Source: Flavobacterium suncheonense GH29-5 = DSM 17707
GTDB lineage: Bacteria; Bacteroidota; Bacteroidia; Flavobacteriales; Flavobacteriaceae
DNA: 64,000 nt
Reading direction: 5' to 3'
Assembly (NCBI RefSeq): GCF_000430025.1
Contig: NZ_AUCZ01000015.1
Coordinates: 1 to 64,000 of the forward strand
This document shows, piece by piece, positions 15,551 through 26,640 of this stretch. The notes under the pieces were generated by a model, which saw nothing but the letters and a program-made list of their open reading frames with translations, was not told where the DNA came from and made no database searches. The number at the start of each line of letters is the position of its first letter. The first letter of the stretch is position 1. Position numbers and translations under genes: made by a program.

Positions 15551-16216
15551 TTATTCCTGTTTGGCCGCTGCATTTTCTGCTGATTTGGCTCCGATTCGGT
15601 TCAAACGGTACAGGGTTGAGAATTTGATTTTCAAACCGGCAATTTTGGTATTGTCTTTGGCCGACAAACCGTTTTTCTCTACCGTATTTTTGTGGGCATC
15701 AAGGGCTTCATATAACAATTTAATTTCATCCCAGTCTTCTCGGGAATAGGCGTCTTTATTGTTGGAAACAGTGGTTACGAAGTTGTCGTATACATTGGCG
15801 ATGTTATCTTTGTTTACCCAGTCGAAATTCATGTCATCACCAATTTCAACATCGCCAAACAGCGATTTTCGCAATGTTTTTTTAGGACTGGCGGCATCTG
15901 CTTTTTGTTTTTCTGTTTCAACGGTCACTTTAAAGGCGTCGTATTGGTTTGCGGTGGCACTCATTTTAGTATCGTATGCCGTTTTATCGGCAACTTCGGC
16001 AACGGCACTTTCGGCTTCCTGTTTTTTGTAATCGGTTGTGGCTTCGATTTCATCCCAGTTCAGTATTGCGGCCTGGGCATCTACTTTACTTACGGAATCC
16101 ACGTAAGCGGCATATTCATTCACGGCCGTGTCCGCCATTTCTTTTTTTTCATCTTTACACGATGTCATCGCAGTAACAAGTGCTGTGGCTGCAATATAAA
16201 AGGTTACATGTTTCAT
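15551..16216 (-). CDS. Lipoprotein of unknown function, Ala/Lys/Glu-rich
   Basis: A 221-residue exported protein. The signal peptide MKHVTFYIAATALVTAMTSC ends in a lipobox cysteine at residue 20. The mature protein is highly charged and Ala-rich (for example YKKQEAESAVAEVADKTAYD) and is probably mostly helical, with coiled-coil tendency. A C-terminal segment, DNTKIAGLKIKFSTLYRLNRIG, is the most ordered-looking part. I do not recognise the family. It sits at the edge of the minus-strand stress/signalling cluster (16.4-20.7 kb) but is separated from it by about 160 bases and may be independent. Confidence 0.6.
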   Translation of the reverse strand: MKHVTFYIAATALVTAMTSCKDEKKEMADTAVNEYAAYVDSVSKVDAQAAILNWDEIEATTDYKKQEAESAVAEVADKTAYDTKMSATANQYDAFKVTVETEKQKADAASPKKTLRKSLFGDVEIGDDMNFDWVNKDNIANVYDNFVTTVSNNKDAYSREDWDEIKLLYEALDAHKNTVEKNGLSAKDNTKIAGLKIKFSTLYRLNRIGAKSAENAAAKQE

Positions 16217-16375
16217 AGCTTATAAGATTTAAGTTGTGTTGAATAGGTTGTTTTATAACGATTTGTTTTGAAATAACGTTTCATTCATCAAGGCAGAATT
16301 TGAAAGGCTTTTGTAAAGAAATTTACGTTTTCATCAACCGCATAGTTTTTATTTTTTCGGGAAGCGCTTTCAGTT

Positions 16376-16528
16376 TTACAACTCTCTTCCTTTAATCAGT
16401 CTCAGTAAAATTGCGATTACAGCAATTACCAATAAAAGATGAATTAAGTTACCGGCGCTGTAAACAAAAAATCCCAAGGCCCATAATATCACCAATACTA
16501 CCGCGGCCATATAAAGTAAATTTTGCAT
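16376..16528 (-). CDS. Small lmo0937-type membrane protein (50 aa)
   Basis: A short gene that gene callers easily miss. It begins MQNLLYMAAVVLVILWALGF and ends IAILLRLIKGREL, with two membrane helices separated by VYSAGNLIH. This fits the lmo0937 family of small membrane proteins, which are often near stress-response genes in Bacteroidota. The clean start, full-length hydrophobic pattern and stop after a charged tail make it credible. It lies between a lipoprotein and a sensor kinase, on the same strand as both. Its function is unknown. Confidence 0.75.
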   Translation of the reverse strand: MQNLLYMAAVVLVILWALGFFVYSAGNLIHLLLVIAVIAILLRLIKGREL

Positions 16529-16667
16529 AATTGTCTGGTTTTACAGATTAATAGATAGTCTTCATGATTACATTACAAAGTTGCAACAGATTAGCCGGCC
16601 ATACGTTATAACATATTTTCTAATTGTTACAGAATTTCCACCAGATAGTATGAAAACAGCTGAGCAT

Positions 16668-16693
16668 AAAAAAATCCCACAGCTGCGGGATTT
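16668..16693 (-). terminator. Terminator of the signalling operon
   Basis: AAATCCC and GGGATTT form the stem around an 8-base loop; seven T follow on the minus strand. It lies about 25 bases past the histidine kinase stop. Confidence 0.75.
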
Positions 16694-16716
16694 CAATTGG
16701 TTGGGATGCAAGAGCA

Positions 16717-18510
16717 TCAATTGTTCTTTAAATCGGTGGGCAGATAGAAGGTGAAAACAGCTCCTATATTTGGCTCTCCTTTGGCAAAAATATAGCCTTT
16801 GTGGTTGTCGACAATTTTTTTGCAGATGGCCAGGCCAATTCCCGTTCCGTCGTATTCGTTTTTATTGTGAAGGCGGTTAAAAAGGATGAAAATCTTTTCG
16901 GCGTATTCCTGTTCAAACCCGATGCCGTTATCGGTAATGCTTATTTTGTAATAGGAATCGCCGGCGTTTTTCGGAAGTTGTTCCTCATCGGAAGCTTTTA
17001 CTTTTTTGGCTGCGATGAAAATCTGAGGAGGGATGCCTTCTTTTTCGTATTTCAGCGAATTCCCGAGAATGTTGGTAAACAACTGCTGAATCTGGAATGG
17101 AATCACGTTAAGTGTCGGCAGTCTATCGCTGATGATTACCGCTTTTTTGTCTTCGATGATGGAAGAAAGTTCCTGTTTGCTGTTTTCCAGTAAAAAATTC
17201 AAATCGGCAGATTCGTATTCTTTTTCCGCCTTGTTGGATCTTGAAAATTGCAGCAAATCGTCGATAAGATTTCTCATTCGGTCGGACGCCACCGTTATCC
17301 GTTCAAGATATTCTCTTCCGGTTTCGCTTAAGTAGTTTATTTCTTTATCGTTCAGACGGGAAATAAAGGTTTGAATTTTCCGCAGCGGTTCCTGCAAATC
17401 ATGACTGGCCACATAGTTGAAGGCGGTAAGTTCCTTGTTGCTGCGTTCCAGTTCCCTGTTGCGTTCTTCGATTTCCTTTGTGGTGTTGTATTCGTCGGTG
17501 ATATCGCTTGTCGTTCCAACCAGAACCTGTTCGCCGGATTTATTCGTCACCAGTTTACCAACAGATTTGAAATACCGCACTTCGCCATCTTCCCGTTTAA
17601 TGCGGTAATTGAAAGAAGGTAAATCGTTGGTCTGCATCATTTTAGTCATCGTTCGGTTTACATAGGCCACGTCTTCCGGATGAACGTATTTCAGATAATT
17701 GTCCAGATTCGCTTCAAAAGTTCCGGGTTCACGACCGAAAAGACGGAACATATTGTCTGAAAAACGATATTGGTTTTGTTCGATATCCCATTCCCAGCGC
17801 CCAAAATTCCCGACTATTTCCGCAATGTTTCCCGACTCGTTGGCAATAAGCAATTGGTTGTTCGTCTTTTTCAGTTCGGTATAATCCTGACTGATTTTTA
17901 CAAACGATAACACGGTAAGGATAAGCCCGATTAGAATCACGATGTAAATGAAAATCGGCGTAATGGAGAAGTTGTTTTTATAATCTTCCTGACGAATCGG
18001 TAACAGTTTGGTTTCCAGATCGGTTAGGTTTGCAATGCATTGCCGAATATCGTCCATGGTTGTTTTTCCTTTCAGGAGATTCTGCTGAAGTTCTGTTGTT
18101 TTGTTTTGTTGCGCAAGGAGTATCGATTTTTCCATCTGTGCCAGACGACTGTCAATCAGCGTTTTTAAAAGAACAAGGTGGTCATTAGGCTGTTCACGGT
18201 TATCGGTTAAATGTTGCAGCACCATATACGAAGTATTAATCCGCAGTTTGGCATAGAGATAAGGTTCCAGAAAGGTGGAATCTTTGGTGATGATATAACC
18301 GCGGTTTCCGGTTTCGGCATCTTTGATCTGCGACATCAGTTTTTCCAGTTGCAGCGTCATTTCGTAAGCCCGGTTCACTTCGTCGGAAGACTCCGATAGT
18401 CGGGTAAGATGTTTGTAGGTGATGCCCGAAATGAAAAAGATAACGGCGATGGAAATCACAAACAGTATTCTCAGAAACAGCGGCGTTCGTATGAATTCGG
18501 TAAATTTCAT
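16717..18510 (-). CDS. CHASE3-PAS sensor histidine kinase
   Basis: A 597-residue membrane histidine kinase. After a first membrane helix (about residues 11-30) comes a CHASE3 sensor domain (LMSQIKDAETGNRGYIITKD) and a second helix near IFIYIVILIGLILTVLSF. A PAS/PAC domain follows (FGRWEWDIEQNQYRF, then FNYRIKREDGEVRYFKSVGK). The kinase core has the phosphoacceptor box FNYVASHDLQEPLRKIQTF, an N box near NILGNSLKYEKEG, and DNGIGFEQEY and GTGIGLAICKKI for ATP. This arrangement resembles bacteriophytochrome-class kinases that pair with Rcp1-like regulators, and such a regulator is the preceding gene. The stimulus is unknown. Confidence 0.9.
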   Translation of the reverse strand: MKFTEFIRTPLFLRILFVISIAVIFFISGITYKHLTRLSESSDEVNRAYEMTLQLEKLMSQIKDAETGNRGYIITKDSTFLEPYLYAKLRINTSYMVLQHLTDNREQPNDHLVLLKTLIDSRLAQMEKSILLAQQNKTTELQQNLLKGKTTMDDIRQCIANLTDLETKLLPIRQEDYKNNFSITPIFIYIVILIGLILTVLSFVKISQDYTELKKTNNQLLIANESGNIAEIVGNFGRWEWDIEQNQYRFSDNMFRLFGREPGTFEANLDNYLKYVHPEDVAYVNRTMTKMMQTNDLPSFNYRIKREDGEVRYFKSVGKLVTNKSGEQVLVGTTSDITDEYNTTKEIEERNRELERSNKELTAFNYVASHDLQEPLRKIQTFISRLNDKEINYLSETGREYLERITVASDRMRNLIDDLLQFSRSNKAEKEYESADLNFLLENSKQELSSIIEDKKAVIISDRLPTLNVIPFQIQQLFTNILGNSLKYEKEGIPPQIFIAAKKVKASDEEQLPKNAGDSYYKISITDNGIGFEQEYAEKIFILFNRLHNKNEYDGTGIGLAICKKIVDNHKGYIFAKGEPNIGAVFTFYLPTDLKNN

Positions 18511-18526
18511 GGAAAACGGTTTATCG

Positions 18527-18973
18527 TTATAAGCGTAACAGAAAGTTGTCTTTGTTTAAGCCCGACGTGTGGTATTGCCAGTTGATGGTTACCACATCCG
18601 ACAGCACTTTTTTCAGCGTGTTGAAATCGCTCGGCTTTTTGATGTAGATATTCGCCCCGCAAACAAAGGTTTCCTCAATATCTTCTTCGGATGATGACGT
18701 AGAATAAATGGCAATAGCAATATCTTTGAATCGGTCATTTTGCTTGATTTCGTGCAGACATTCAATGCCGTTTTTTTTCGGCATGTTCAAATCGAGAAAA
18801 AGAACGTTGGGCAGTATGGATTCCGAATCGTTTAAATAGTTCATCAGTTCCACGCCGTCTTTAAAAGTGTCCACTTTCGTATTGATTTTCATTTCGCTGA
18901 AGGCATCGGTAAAGAACAGACGGTCGTCTTCGTCGTCATCGGCTAAAATGATGTAGATATATTCTTTAATCAT
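18527..18973 (-). CDS. Single-domain response regulator, Rcp1-like
   Basis: A 148-residue stand-alone receiver domain without an output domain. The acidic pocket is ADDDEDDRLF (about residues 10-19), the phosphoacceptor Asp is in VLFLDLNMPKKNGIE (about 58-72), and the conserved Ser/Thr and Lys occur in AIYSTSSS and YIKKPSDF. The DLNMPKKNG loop is typical of Rcp1-type partners of phytochrome-like kinases. It lies 16 bases upstream of the kinase gene and 9 bases downstream of an AraC regulator, so all three form one operon. It may relay phosphate or act by protein contact. Confidence 0.9.
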   Translation of the reverse strand: MIKEYIYIILADDDEDDRLFFTDAFSEMKINTKVDTFKDGVELMNYLNDSESILPNVLFLDLNMPKKNGIECLHEIKQNDRFKDIAIAIYSTSSSEEDIEETFVCGANIYIKKPSDFNTLKKVLSDVVTINWQYHTSGLNKDNFLLRL

Positions 18974-18982
18974 ACTCCGGAT

Positions 18983-19540
18983 TTATTTGTTATTGGCAAT
19001 TTCCCTTCTTTTGGCGATAATCCGCTGAAATGCAGAAGGCGTAATGCCGGTCGTATTTTTAAATTGCGTACTCAAATGCGCCACGCTGGAATAATTCAGC
19101 TGATAGGCGATTTCGGTCAGGCTCAGTTTGTTGTTTACAATGAGTTGTTTGGCCCGTTCGATTTTCTGCAGAATGATAAAATTTTCGATAGACGTATAAG
19201 TCACTTCCGAAAACAGATTCGACAAATATCCGTAGCTGTGGTTCAGTTTTTCGGACAAATACACCGAACTTTTCACATTGGTCGCGTTCTCCTGAAAAAC
19301 CATTTCCACAATGGCATCCTTGATTTTCTGCACCAAAACACTTTTCTGATTTTCAATCACTTCGATGCCGTAGCGGTTGAGCAAAGCAGTGATTTCTTCC
19401 AGTTTTTCCGGGGAAAGATGCTCGAGGAACTCCACTTCGCCAAAACCGGTTACAGTGAATTTAATATTGCATTCGCCCAGTTTTTCTTCCAGTACTTTTT
19501 GGGTTAAGGTAGTGAAGTCGAATTTCAGAAATGCTTTCAT
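18983..19540 (-). CDS. AraC-family regulator with small N-terminal ferredoxin-like domain
   Basis: A 185-residue regulator. The C-terminal 100 residues hold the two helix-turn-helix units of AraC proteins (NKLSLTEIAYQLNYSSVAHL and then FKNTTGITPSAFQRI). The N-terminal 65 residues (MKAFLKFDFTTLTQKVLEEK..., FGEVEFLEHLSPEKLEEI) show a beta-alpha-beta-beta-alpha-beta pattern like heavy-metal-associated domains but lack the CxxC metal site. I recall this layout in other Bacteroidota. It is first in an operon with the response regulator and kinase and probably links the phosphorelay to transcription; its targets are unknown. Confidence 0.85.
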   Translation of the reverse strand: MKAFLKFDFTTLTQKVLEEKLGECNIKFTVTGFGEVEFLEHLSPEKLEEITALLNRYGIEVIENQKSVLVQKIKDAIVEMVFQENATNVKSSVYLSEKLNHSYGYLSNLFSEVTYTSIENFIILQKIERAKQLIVNNKLSLTEIAYQLNYSSVAHLSTQFKNTTGITPSAFQRIIAKRREIANNK

Positions 19541-19596
19541 AAATTGGTTTTACAGTCTTAAAGTTACAGAATTGTTGCGGATAAATGCCAAAACGA

Positions 19597-20724
19597 TTAC
19601 AAAACCCCTTTCTTTTTTAGCGCCCGGATTTTTTTCCAGTTCGCCAAACGGTTGTAAGCCGTGCTTCTGAGGTAGTCTTTGTCGGGTTCACCCATCAGAA
19701 AACCATACGGTTTCATCGAAGGAATCTGATCGAAAATGATTTTAACGGTCGCGGTTACCGGCAGGGCCAAAACCATTCCGGCAATTCCCCAAAGCATGGC
19801 AAAAATTACCAAAGCCAAAATGCACACAAAAGCATTCACACTGATTTTGGAACCCGTAATTTTCGGCGTTATAAAATTCCCTTCAATAAACTGAACAAAG
19901 GCAAAGACACCAATCACGCCAACGGCATACCACGCAGAATCTTTGGTAATCAGTGCGATAAAAGCCGGAATCAGGGAGCCGACAATAATTCCGATATAAG
20001 GAATCAGCAGCAATAAAGCGCCCAAAAAGCCGTAAAAGAAAGCGTTTTCAATGCCCAACAACAGTAAACCGAAACTGTTCAGCAAAGCGACAATCAGCAT
20101 GACTATGGAAAGACCGCTCAGGTAATCCTGCTGGGTTTGGTAAATTTTTTTTAAAATGACGTTCAGATAGGCGTTGTCTTTTTTCGGGAAAGCCCGATGC
20201 ACAAAAGTCACAAAAAATTTGCGGTACAGCAGCAAAAAGAAAATGTAAATCGGCACCAGAAAAAGATCACTGATAAAACTGCCCGATTGGGTTACAAAAT
20301 CACTGATTCTGGAAAAATTGTTTTTGATGAGGTTTTCGATTTTCAGACTTCGGTCAGACAGGAGTTGTTTTTTGTCGATGCCGAAAGTATCTTCGGTGTA
20401 TTGCAGTATCTGAACATTCAATTGTGTCAGTCTTTCCGAATACAAATCGGATTTTCCAATCACATCCTTAATCTGAAAACCAATGAATGCAAACAAACCT
20501 GTGAAAATGACAACCAACAGCAGCACGACGGCCAAAGACGAAGCAATTCGGTTAAAACGCCATTGTCGTTCGAGATAAATAGCGGCCGGATACATCATGA
20601 TGCTGAGCATTACGGCAAAAAGCAAAGGCACAATGAAAGGTTTCAGAAAATACAAGATGAAAACAATAGCCAGAAAGCAGAACAGATTGTTAGCCAGTTG
20701 CGAATTGTTGCCTGTGGTTTTCAT
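19597..20724 (-). CDS. AI-2E family transporter (PerM-like permease)
   Basis: A 375-residue membrane protein of the AI-2E/PerM exporter superfamily, with about seven to eight hydrophobic segments. The C-terminal region shows family hallmarks: LLIPYIGIIVGSLIPAFIAL and FVQFIEGNFITPKITGSKI. Members export small molecules such as autoinducer-2 or act as Na+/H+ antiporters; the substrate here is unknown. It is upstream of the AraC/RR/kinase operon with a 56-base gap on the same strand, so it may belong to the same stress regulon. A TAACTTTG element and a block shared with the ECF sigma upstream region lie before it. Confidence 0.85.
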   Translation of the reverse strand: MKTTGNNSQLANNLFCFLAIVFILYFLKPFIVPLLFAVMLSIMMYPAAIYLERQWRFNRIASSLAVVLLLVVIFTGLFAFIGFQIKDVIGKSDLYSERLTQLNVQILQYTEDTFGIDKKQLLSDRSLKIENLIKNNFSRISDFVTQSGSFISDLFLVPIYIFFLLLYRKFFVTFVHRAFPKKDNAYLNVILKKIYQTQQDYLSGLSIVMLIVALLNSFGLLLLGIENAFFYGFLGALLLLIPYIGIIVGSLIPAFIALITKDSAWYAVGVIGVFAFVQFIEGNFITPKITGSKISVNAFVCILALVIFAMLWGIAGMVLALPVTATVKIIFDQIPSMKPYGFLMGEPDKDYLRSTAYNRLANWKKIRALKKKGVL

Positions 20725-20769
20725 AATATTGAACTGTTATTTAGACAGATGCAGATTTGCCTACAGTAA

Positions 20770-20777
20770 CAAAGTTA
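20770..20777 (-). promoter_or_regulatory. -7 promoter element (TAACTTTG) for the AI-2E permease
   Basis: The plus strand reads CAAAGTTA, an exact TAnnTTTG match on the minus strand, 46 bases before the start codon. Confidence 0.5.
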
Positions 20778-20796
20778 TCGGGCTTACAGGTCGTTT

Positions 20797-20827
20797 GTGT
20801 TATATAATCTCAGCAGAATGTTACAAA
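20797..20827 (-). promoter_or_regulatory. Motif shared with the ECF sigma upstream region
   Basis: CAGAATGTTACAAA (20814-20827) and GTGTTATA (20797-20804) recur as CAGAATGTTACAAA (5314-5327) and GTGTTATA (5300-5307). The block order is the same and the spacing similar (6 against 9 bases). Both stand upstream of minus-strand genes. Confidence 0.4.
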
Positions 20828-20830
20828 ATT

Positions 20831-20862
20831 TTGAGATTTACCGTTTAACCTTTGTAACTTTG
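20831..20862 (+). promoter_or_regulatory. Promoter of pyrF
   Basis: TTG at 20831-20833, a 21-base spacer, TAACTTTG at 20855-20862. It gives a short leader of about 15 bases before the ATG at 20880. Confidence 0.6.
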
Positions 20863-20879
20863 CGGCACAAAACAACACC

Positions 20880-21695
20880 ATGACAACACAACAACTTACA
20901 CAACAGATTCACGCTAAAAAATCATTTTTATGCATCGGTTTGGATGTCGACCTGACTAAAATTCCGCAGCATTTACTGCAAACCGAAGACCCGATTTTCG
21001 AATTCAACAAAGCAATTATCGACGCCACGCACGATTTGTGTGTGTCCTACAAACCGAATACGGCTTTTTATGAAGCCTACGGTTTAAAAGGCTGGCAATC
21101 GCTTCAGAAAACCATCAATTACATCAACGAAAACTATCCGGAAATTTTTACGATAGCCGATGCCAAACGCGGCGATATCGGGAATACTTCATCCATGTAT
21201 GCCAAAGCGTTTTTCGAAGATTTGAATTTCGATTCGGTAACGGTGGCGCCGTATATGGGCAAAGATTCCGTGGAACCGTTTCTGGCGTTTGAAAACAAGC
21301 ATGCCATTATGTTAGCCTTAACGTCCAACGAAGGTGCGTTCGATTTTCAGACCAAAAATGTGGAAGGAAAAGAGTTGTACAAAACCGTAATCGAAACGTC
21401 CAAAACCTGGAAAAATTCCGAAAAGCTGATGTATGTGGTGGGCGCGACGAAAGCGGAGTATTTTACCGATATCCGGAAAATCGTTCCCGACAGTTTTCTT
21501 CTGGTTCCGGGCGTAGGTGCGCAGGGCGGAAGCTTGTCGGAAGTTTGCAAATACGGAATGAGCAACAATGTAGGCTTGTTAATCAACTCGTCCAGAGGAA
21601 TCATTTACGCTTCCAACGGAACCGATTTTGCCGAAAAAGCCAGAACAGAAGCGTTGAAATTACAGCAGGAAATGGCAGCAATTCTTTCAAATTAA
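20880..21695 (+). CDS. pyrF: Orotidine-5'-phosphate decarboxylase, long (type 2) form
   Basis: This 271-residue enzyme decarboxylates OMP to UMP, the last step of de novo pyrimidine synthesis. [13 protein letters not shown] begins the barrel, [19 protein letters not shown] (about residues 91-109) is the catalytic Asp-Lys-x-x-Asp region, and VVGATKAEY and [11 protein letters not shown] are phosphate-binding loops. The length is that of the longer PyrF subgroup found in Bacteroidota. A binding-protein gene begins 14 bases after the stop and may be co-transcribed. Confidence 0.95.
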   Translation: MTTQQLTQQIHAKKSFLCIGLDVDLTKIPQHLLQTEDPIFEFNKAIIDATHDLCVSYKPNTAFYEAYGLKGWQSLQKTINYINENYPEIFTIADAKRGDIGNTSSMYAKAFFEDLNFDSVTVAPYMGKDSVEPFLAFENKHAIMLALTSNEGAFDFQTKNVEGKELYKTVIETSKTWKNSEKLMYVVGATKAEYFTDIRKIVPDSFLLVPGVGAQGGSLSEVCKYGMSNNVGLLINSSRGIIYASNGTDFAEKARTEALKLQQEMAAILSN

Positions 21696-21709
21696 TATTT
21701 TTTAAATTC

Positions 21710-22549
21710 GTGATTACAGTTTTAACCGATCAGTTAGGAACCGAACACCGTTTTGAAACTACGCCAAAGCGAATCATCTCGTTAGTGCCGTCCCAAACAG
21801 AATTGCTTTACGATATGGGTTTGGAGGAAAGCATCGTCGGCATTACGAAATTTTGTGTGCATCCGTTTCATTTCAAATCGACCAAAACGATTGTGGGCGG
21901 AACCAAACAGGTGAAAATTGACAAAATCAAAGCGTTAAATCCCGATATCATCATTGCCAACAAAGAGGAAAATACGCTGGAAATCGTCGAATCGTTAAAA
22001 GAAATCTGTCCGGTTTGGGTAACCGACATTATCACCCTCGATGACAACCTGCAAATGATTGAAGATTTCGGAAAACTGTTCAACAAACGCACCAGCGCTC
22101 AAAAGTGGATTGATAAAACCAAATTTGCCTTAGAAGATTTTAAGAATTTCATCAGAGACAAAGAACCGAAAAAAGTAGCCTATTTTATTTGGGCGAATCC
22201 TTATATGGTGGCCGGCGGGAACACTTTTATCAACGAATTATTAAAGCTGAACAAATTTGAAAACATCTACGATAATCATCCGACCCGAGGCAAAGCCGAA
22301 CAGAGCGTAGCTAAATACGAAGGCCGTTACCCGGAAATTGTGATTCAGAAAATGCGGATTCAGGGCGACCCGGATTTGGTTTTATTGTCCTCAGAACCGT
22401 ATCCGTTTAAAGACGAACATGCTTTTGAATTAGGGCGTCACACGCATCACGCGATCACTGTTTTCGTAGACGGTGAAATGTTTTCCTGGTACGGGAGCAG
22501 ACTGGTAAAGGCTTTTGAGTATTTCAAACAACTGCAAAACCGCCTGTAG
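21710..22549 (+). CDS. Helical-backbone metal receptor, BtuF/FepB-like binding protein
   Basis: A 279-residue protein of the TroA-like (helical backbone) superfamily that binds vitamin B12 or iron chelates for import. RIISLVPSQTELLYDMGLEE and GITKFCVHPF mark the N-terminal lobe, LNPDIIIANKEEN the binding cleft, and DLVLLSSEPYPFKDEHAFE the C-terminal lobe. The long open frame starts inside pyrF at 21545, but similarity to the family begins only near VITVLTDQLG, so I choose the GTG at 21710. No signal peptide or lipobox is evident, which is odd for a periplasmic binding protein, and no ABC permease is nearby. A cytosolic cobalamin-binding role is possible. Confidence 0.75.
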   Translation: MITVLTDQLGTEHRFETTPKRIISLVPSQTELLYDMGLEESIVGITKFCVHPFHFKSTKTIVGGTKQVKIDKIKALNPDIIIANKEENTLEIVESLKEICPVWVTDIITLDDNLQMIEDFGKLFNKRTSAQKWIDKTKFALEDFKNFIRDKEPKKVAYFIWANPYMVAGGNTFINELLKLNKFENIYDNHPTRGKAEQSVAKYEGRYPEIVIQKMRIQGDPDLVLLSSEPYPFKDEHAFELGRHTHHAITVFVDGEMFSWYGSRLVKAFEYFKQLQNRL

Positions 22550-22560
22550 CAACCATAAAA

Positions 22561-22592
22561 AAACCACGCCCGAAAGCGTGGAATTCTTTTTT
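22561..22592 (+). terminator. Terminator after the pyrF operon
   Basis: CCACGC and GCGTGG around CCGAAA, followed by AATTCTTTTTT. Confidence 0.8.
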
Positions 22593-22706
22593 AACTAACC
22601 CTAACCAAATGAGAAACTATTTATTGGTACAAATTTCCGATAAATTTTTCATATCTAATGTTAAGGAATTGTTATATGTATCCTATTGAAAACTAAAAAG
22701 TTAGTT

Positions 22707-23417
22707 TTATTTGTTGTCTTGCAGTGAAAACACGCGTTTCAGAAGATCTGAAGTTCTTGCGGCCAAATTGTTCCGGATGTCTTTTTCTTCCACGGCAATC
22801 ATTTTGAAAACACCTTCCATGGCTTTGTTGGTGGTGTAATCCGTCAAATCAGGATTTACTTTTTTAACCAACGGAAGGCTGTTGTATTTGGTAATGATTT
22901 GGCTCCAAATTTTATCGGCACCCACTTTCGCATACGAATTTTTAATCACCGGACTGAATTTGGTATACAAAGCCGATGAGGTTGTTGTTTGCAGATACGT
23001 TGTCGCCGAACTGTCATCACCCAGTAAAATATTTTTTGCATCGTTGAAAGACATTCCTTTTACGGCATCCACAAAAATCGGAGTGGCTTCTTTTACGGCA
23101 TCTTCTGCAGCGCGGTTCATGACTTTTATACCTTCGTCGGCTAATTTGCCCATTCCGACATCGCGCAGGGCTTTGTCAACCTTTTTCAATTCTTCCGGAA
23201 GCAGGATTTTTACCATTTCGTTTTTATAGAAACCGTCTACGTTAGTAAGCTTAACAACCTGTTTGTCGATACCTTTGTTTAAAGCCTCTTTTAAACCGGA
23301 AGCAATTTCGGCCTGTGATAAAACACCTTGTGTTTGCGGTAATTGTTGCATTACCTGTTGCATTTCTGCGCATCCTAAAAACGGAATACAAGCGAATAGT
23401 ATAAAAATCTTCTTCAT
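22707..23417 (-). CDS. DUF4197 lipoprotein
   Basis: A 236-residue exported protein of the DUF4197 family. The signal peptide MKKIFILFACIPFLGCAEM ends at a lipobox cysteine (residue 16). The mature part includes SQAEIASGLKEALNKGIDKQV, then FNDAKNILLGDDSSATTYL and DLTDYTTNKAMEGVFKMIA, the conserved helical blocks of the family. The longer open frame begins at 23618, but the 67 added residues overlap the katG upstream region and precede the signal peptide, so the ATG at 23417 is preferred. Function is unknown. It is divergent from katG. Confidence 0.85.
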   Translation of the reverse strand: MKKIFILFACIPFLGCAEMQQVMQQLPQTQGVLSQAEIASGLKEALNKGIDKQVVKLTNVDGFYKNEMVKILLPEELKKVDKALRDVGMGKLADEGIKVMNRAAEDAVKEATPIFVDAVKGMSFNDAKNILLGDDSSATTYLQTTTSSALYTKFSPVIKNSYAKVGADKIWSQIITKYNSLPLVKKVNPDLTDYTTNKAMEGVFKMIAVEEKDIRNNLAARTSDLLKRVFSLQDNK

Positions 23418-23576
23418 ATAAAAATGTAATAAAATGTTTCGTAGGCAAAGATAGGCAAACATGATGCCAAAATTTTGTATATAGTTTTTGGTTATGAAAA
23501 AATAAAAACAATCAATTTGATTTATCAGATTTTCCTTTCCCAATTGCGTAATTTTAGGTAAATTTAAAGGTTGTAA

Positions 23577-25850
<2,274 letters not shown>

Positions 25851-25866
25851 TGTAAAACACCAAATC

Positions 25867-26526
25867 ATGCAAATAACGGAAGTTCATCTGTTGACGAATT
25901 CCCTCAAGGAAACCCAACGCTTCTATGCCGAAAAGCTGGGTTTTAAAGTAGCGGAACAAACGGATGAACTTCTTTGTTTTGAAACCGGTATTTCCAAACT
26001 TTGGTTTCATCAGTCCGAAACCGTCGAAAAACCGGTATATCATGTTGCCTTCGATATTCCGGAAAACCAACTGAAAAAAGGGTTAAAATGGATAGAAGAC
26101 AAAGTCGAACTCATTCCGTACGAACCCGGAAAATACATCGTCGATTTCAGCAATTGGAACGCCAAATCGTTCTATTTTTACGACAACAACGGCAACATTC
26201 TGGAATGCATAGTCCGATACGATTTGCTGAACATTTGCAATGAACCTTTTGGTGCCCATTCTTTTCTGAAGATCAGCGAAATTGGCTTTGCCGTAGCCGA
26301 TGTGCTTACCTTTTGCGAGGAAATCAACTTCATGTATGGCACCGATTACTTTGTAAAACAACCGAAAAGAGAAAATTTCTCAGTATTGGGAGATGATTAT
26401 GGATTGTTCATTGTTTCTTCCTTAAACCGCCATTGGTATCCCACCGATAAATTGGCGAAATCCTTTTGGACCAAAGTTATCTTTGAAATGGATTATCAGG
26501 TTTATCAGTTTACGTTTCTGCCCTGA
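25867..26526 (+). CDS. VOC family protein (glyoxalase/dioxygenase fold)
   Basis: This 219-residue protein belongs to the vicinal-oxygen-chelate superfamily. It begins MQITEVHLLTNSLKETQRFYAE-KLGF, the typical first beta-alpha unit. A second module around FYFYDNNGNILECIVRYDL has the DNNGN-x-x-E ending of VOC domains, and a divergent second half follows (FLKISEIGFAVADVLTFCEE). Family members use a metal centre to bind small organic substrates or toxins, but no substrate can be assigned. It starts 16 bases after katG and may be co-transcribed with it, perhaps in oxidative or electrophile stress. Confidence 0.8.
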   Translation: MQITEVHLLTNSLKETQRFYAEKLGFKVAEQTDELLCFETGISKLWFHQSETVEKPVYHVAFDIPENQLKKGLKWIEDKVELIPYEPGKYIVDFSNWNAKSFYFYDNNGNILECIVRYDLLNICNEPFGAHSFLKISEIGFAVADVLTFCEEINFMYGTDYFVKQPKRENFSVLGDDYGLFIVSSLNRHWYPTDKLAKSFWTKVIFEMDYQVYQFTFLP

Positions 26527-26640
26527 AGCATTTTGTTTAGCGGTTGTAACGAGACTTCTCTTTTCTTCAGAAGAATTTAATTTTTAAGTCATTACTTTTT
26601 CAGAAATGCGTAAATTGCAGCCTCAAATTTAATACCCGAA

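Noticed and set aside
21545..21709. Upstream extension of the BtuF-like protein inside pyrF
   Set aside because: This stretch overlaps the 3' end of pyrF in another frame and shows no family similarity; GTG at 21710 fits better.
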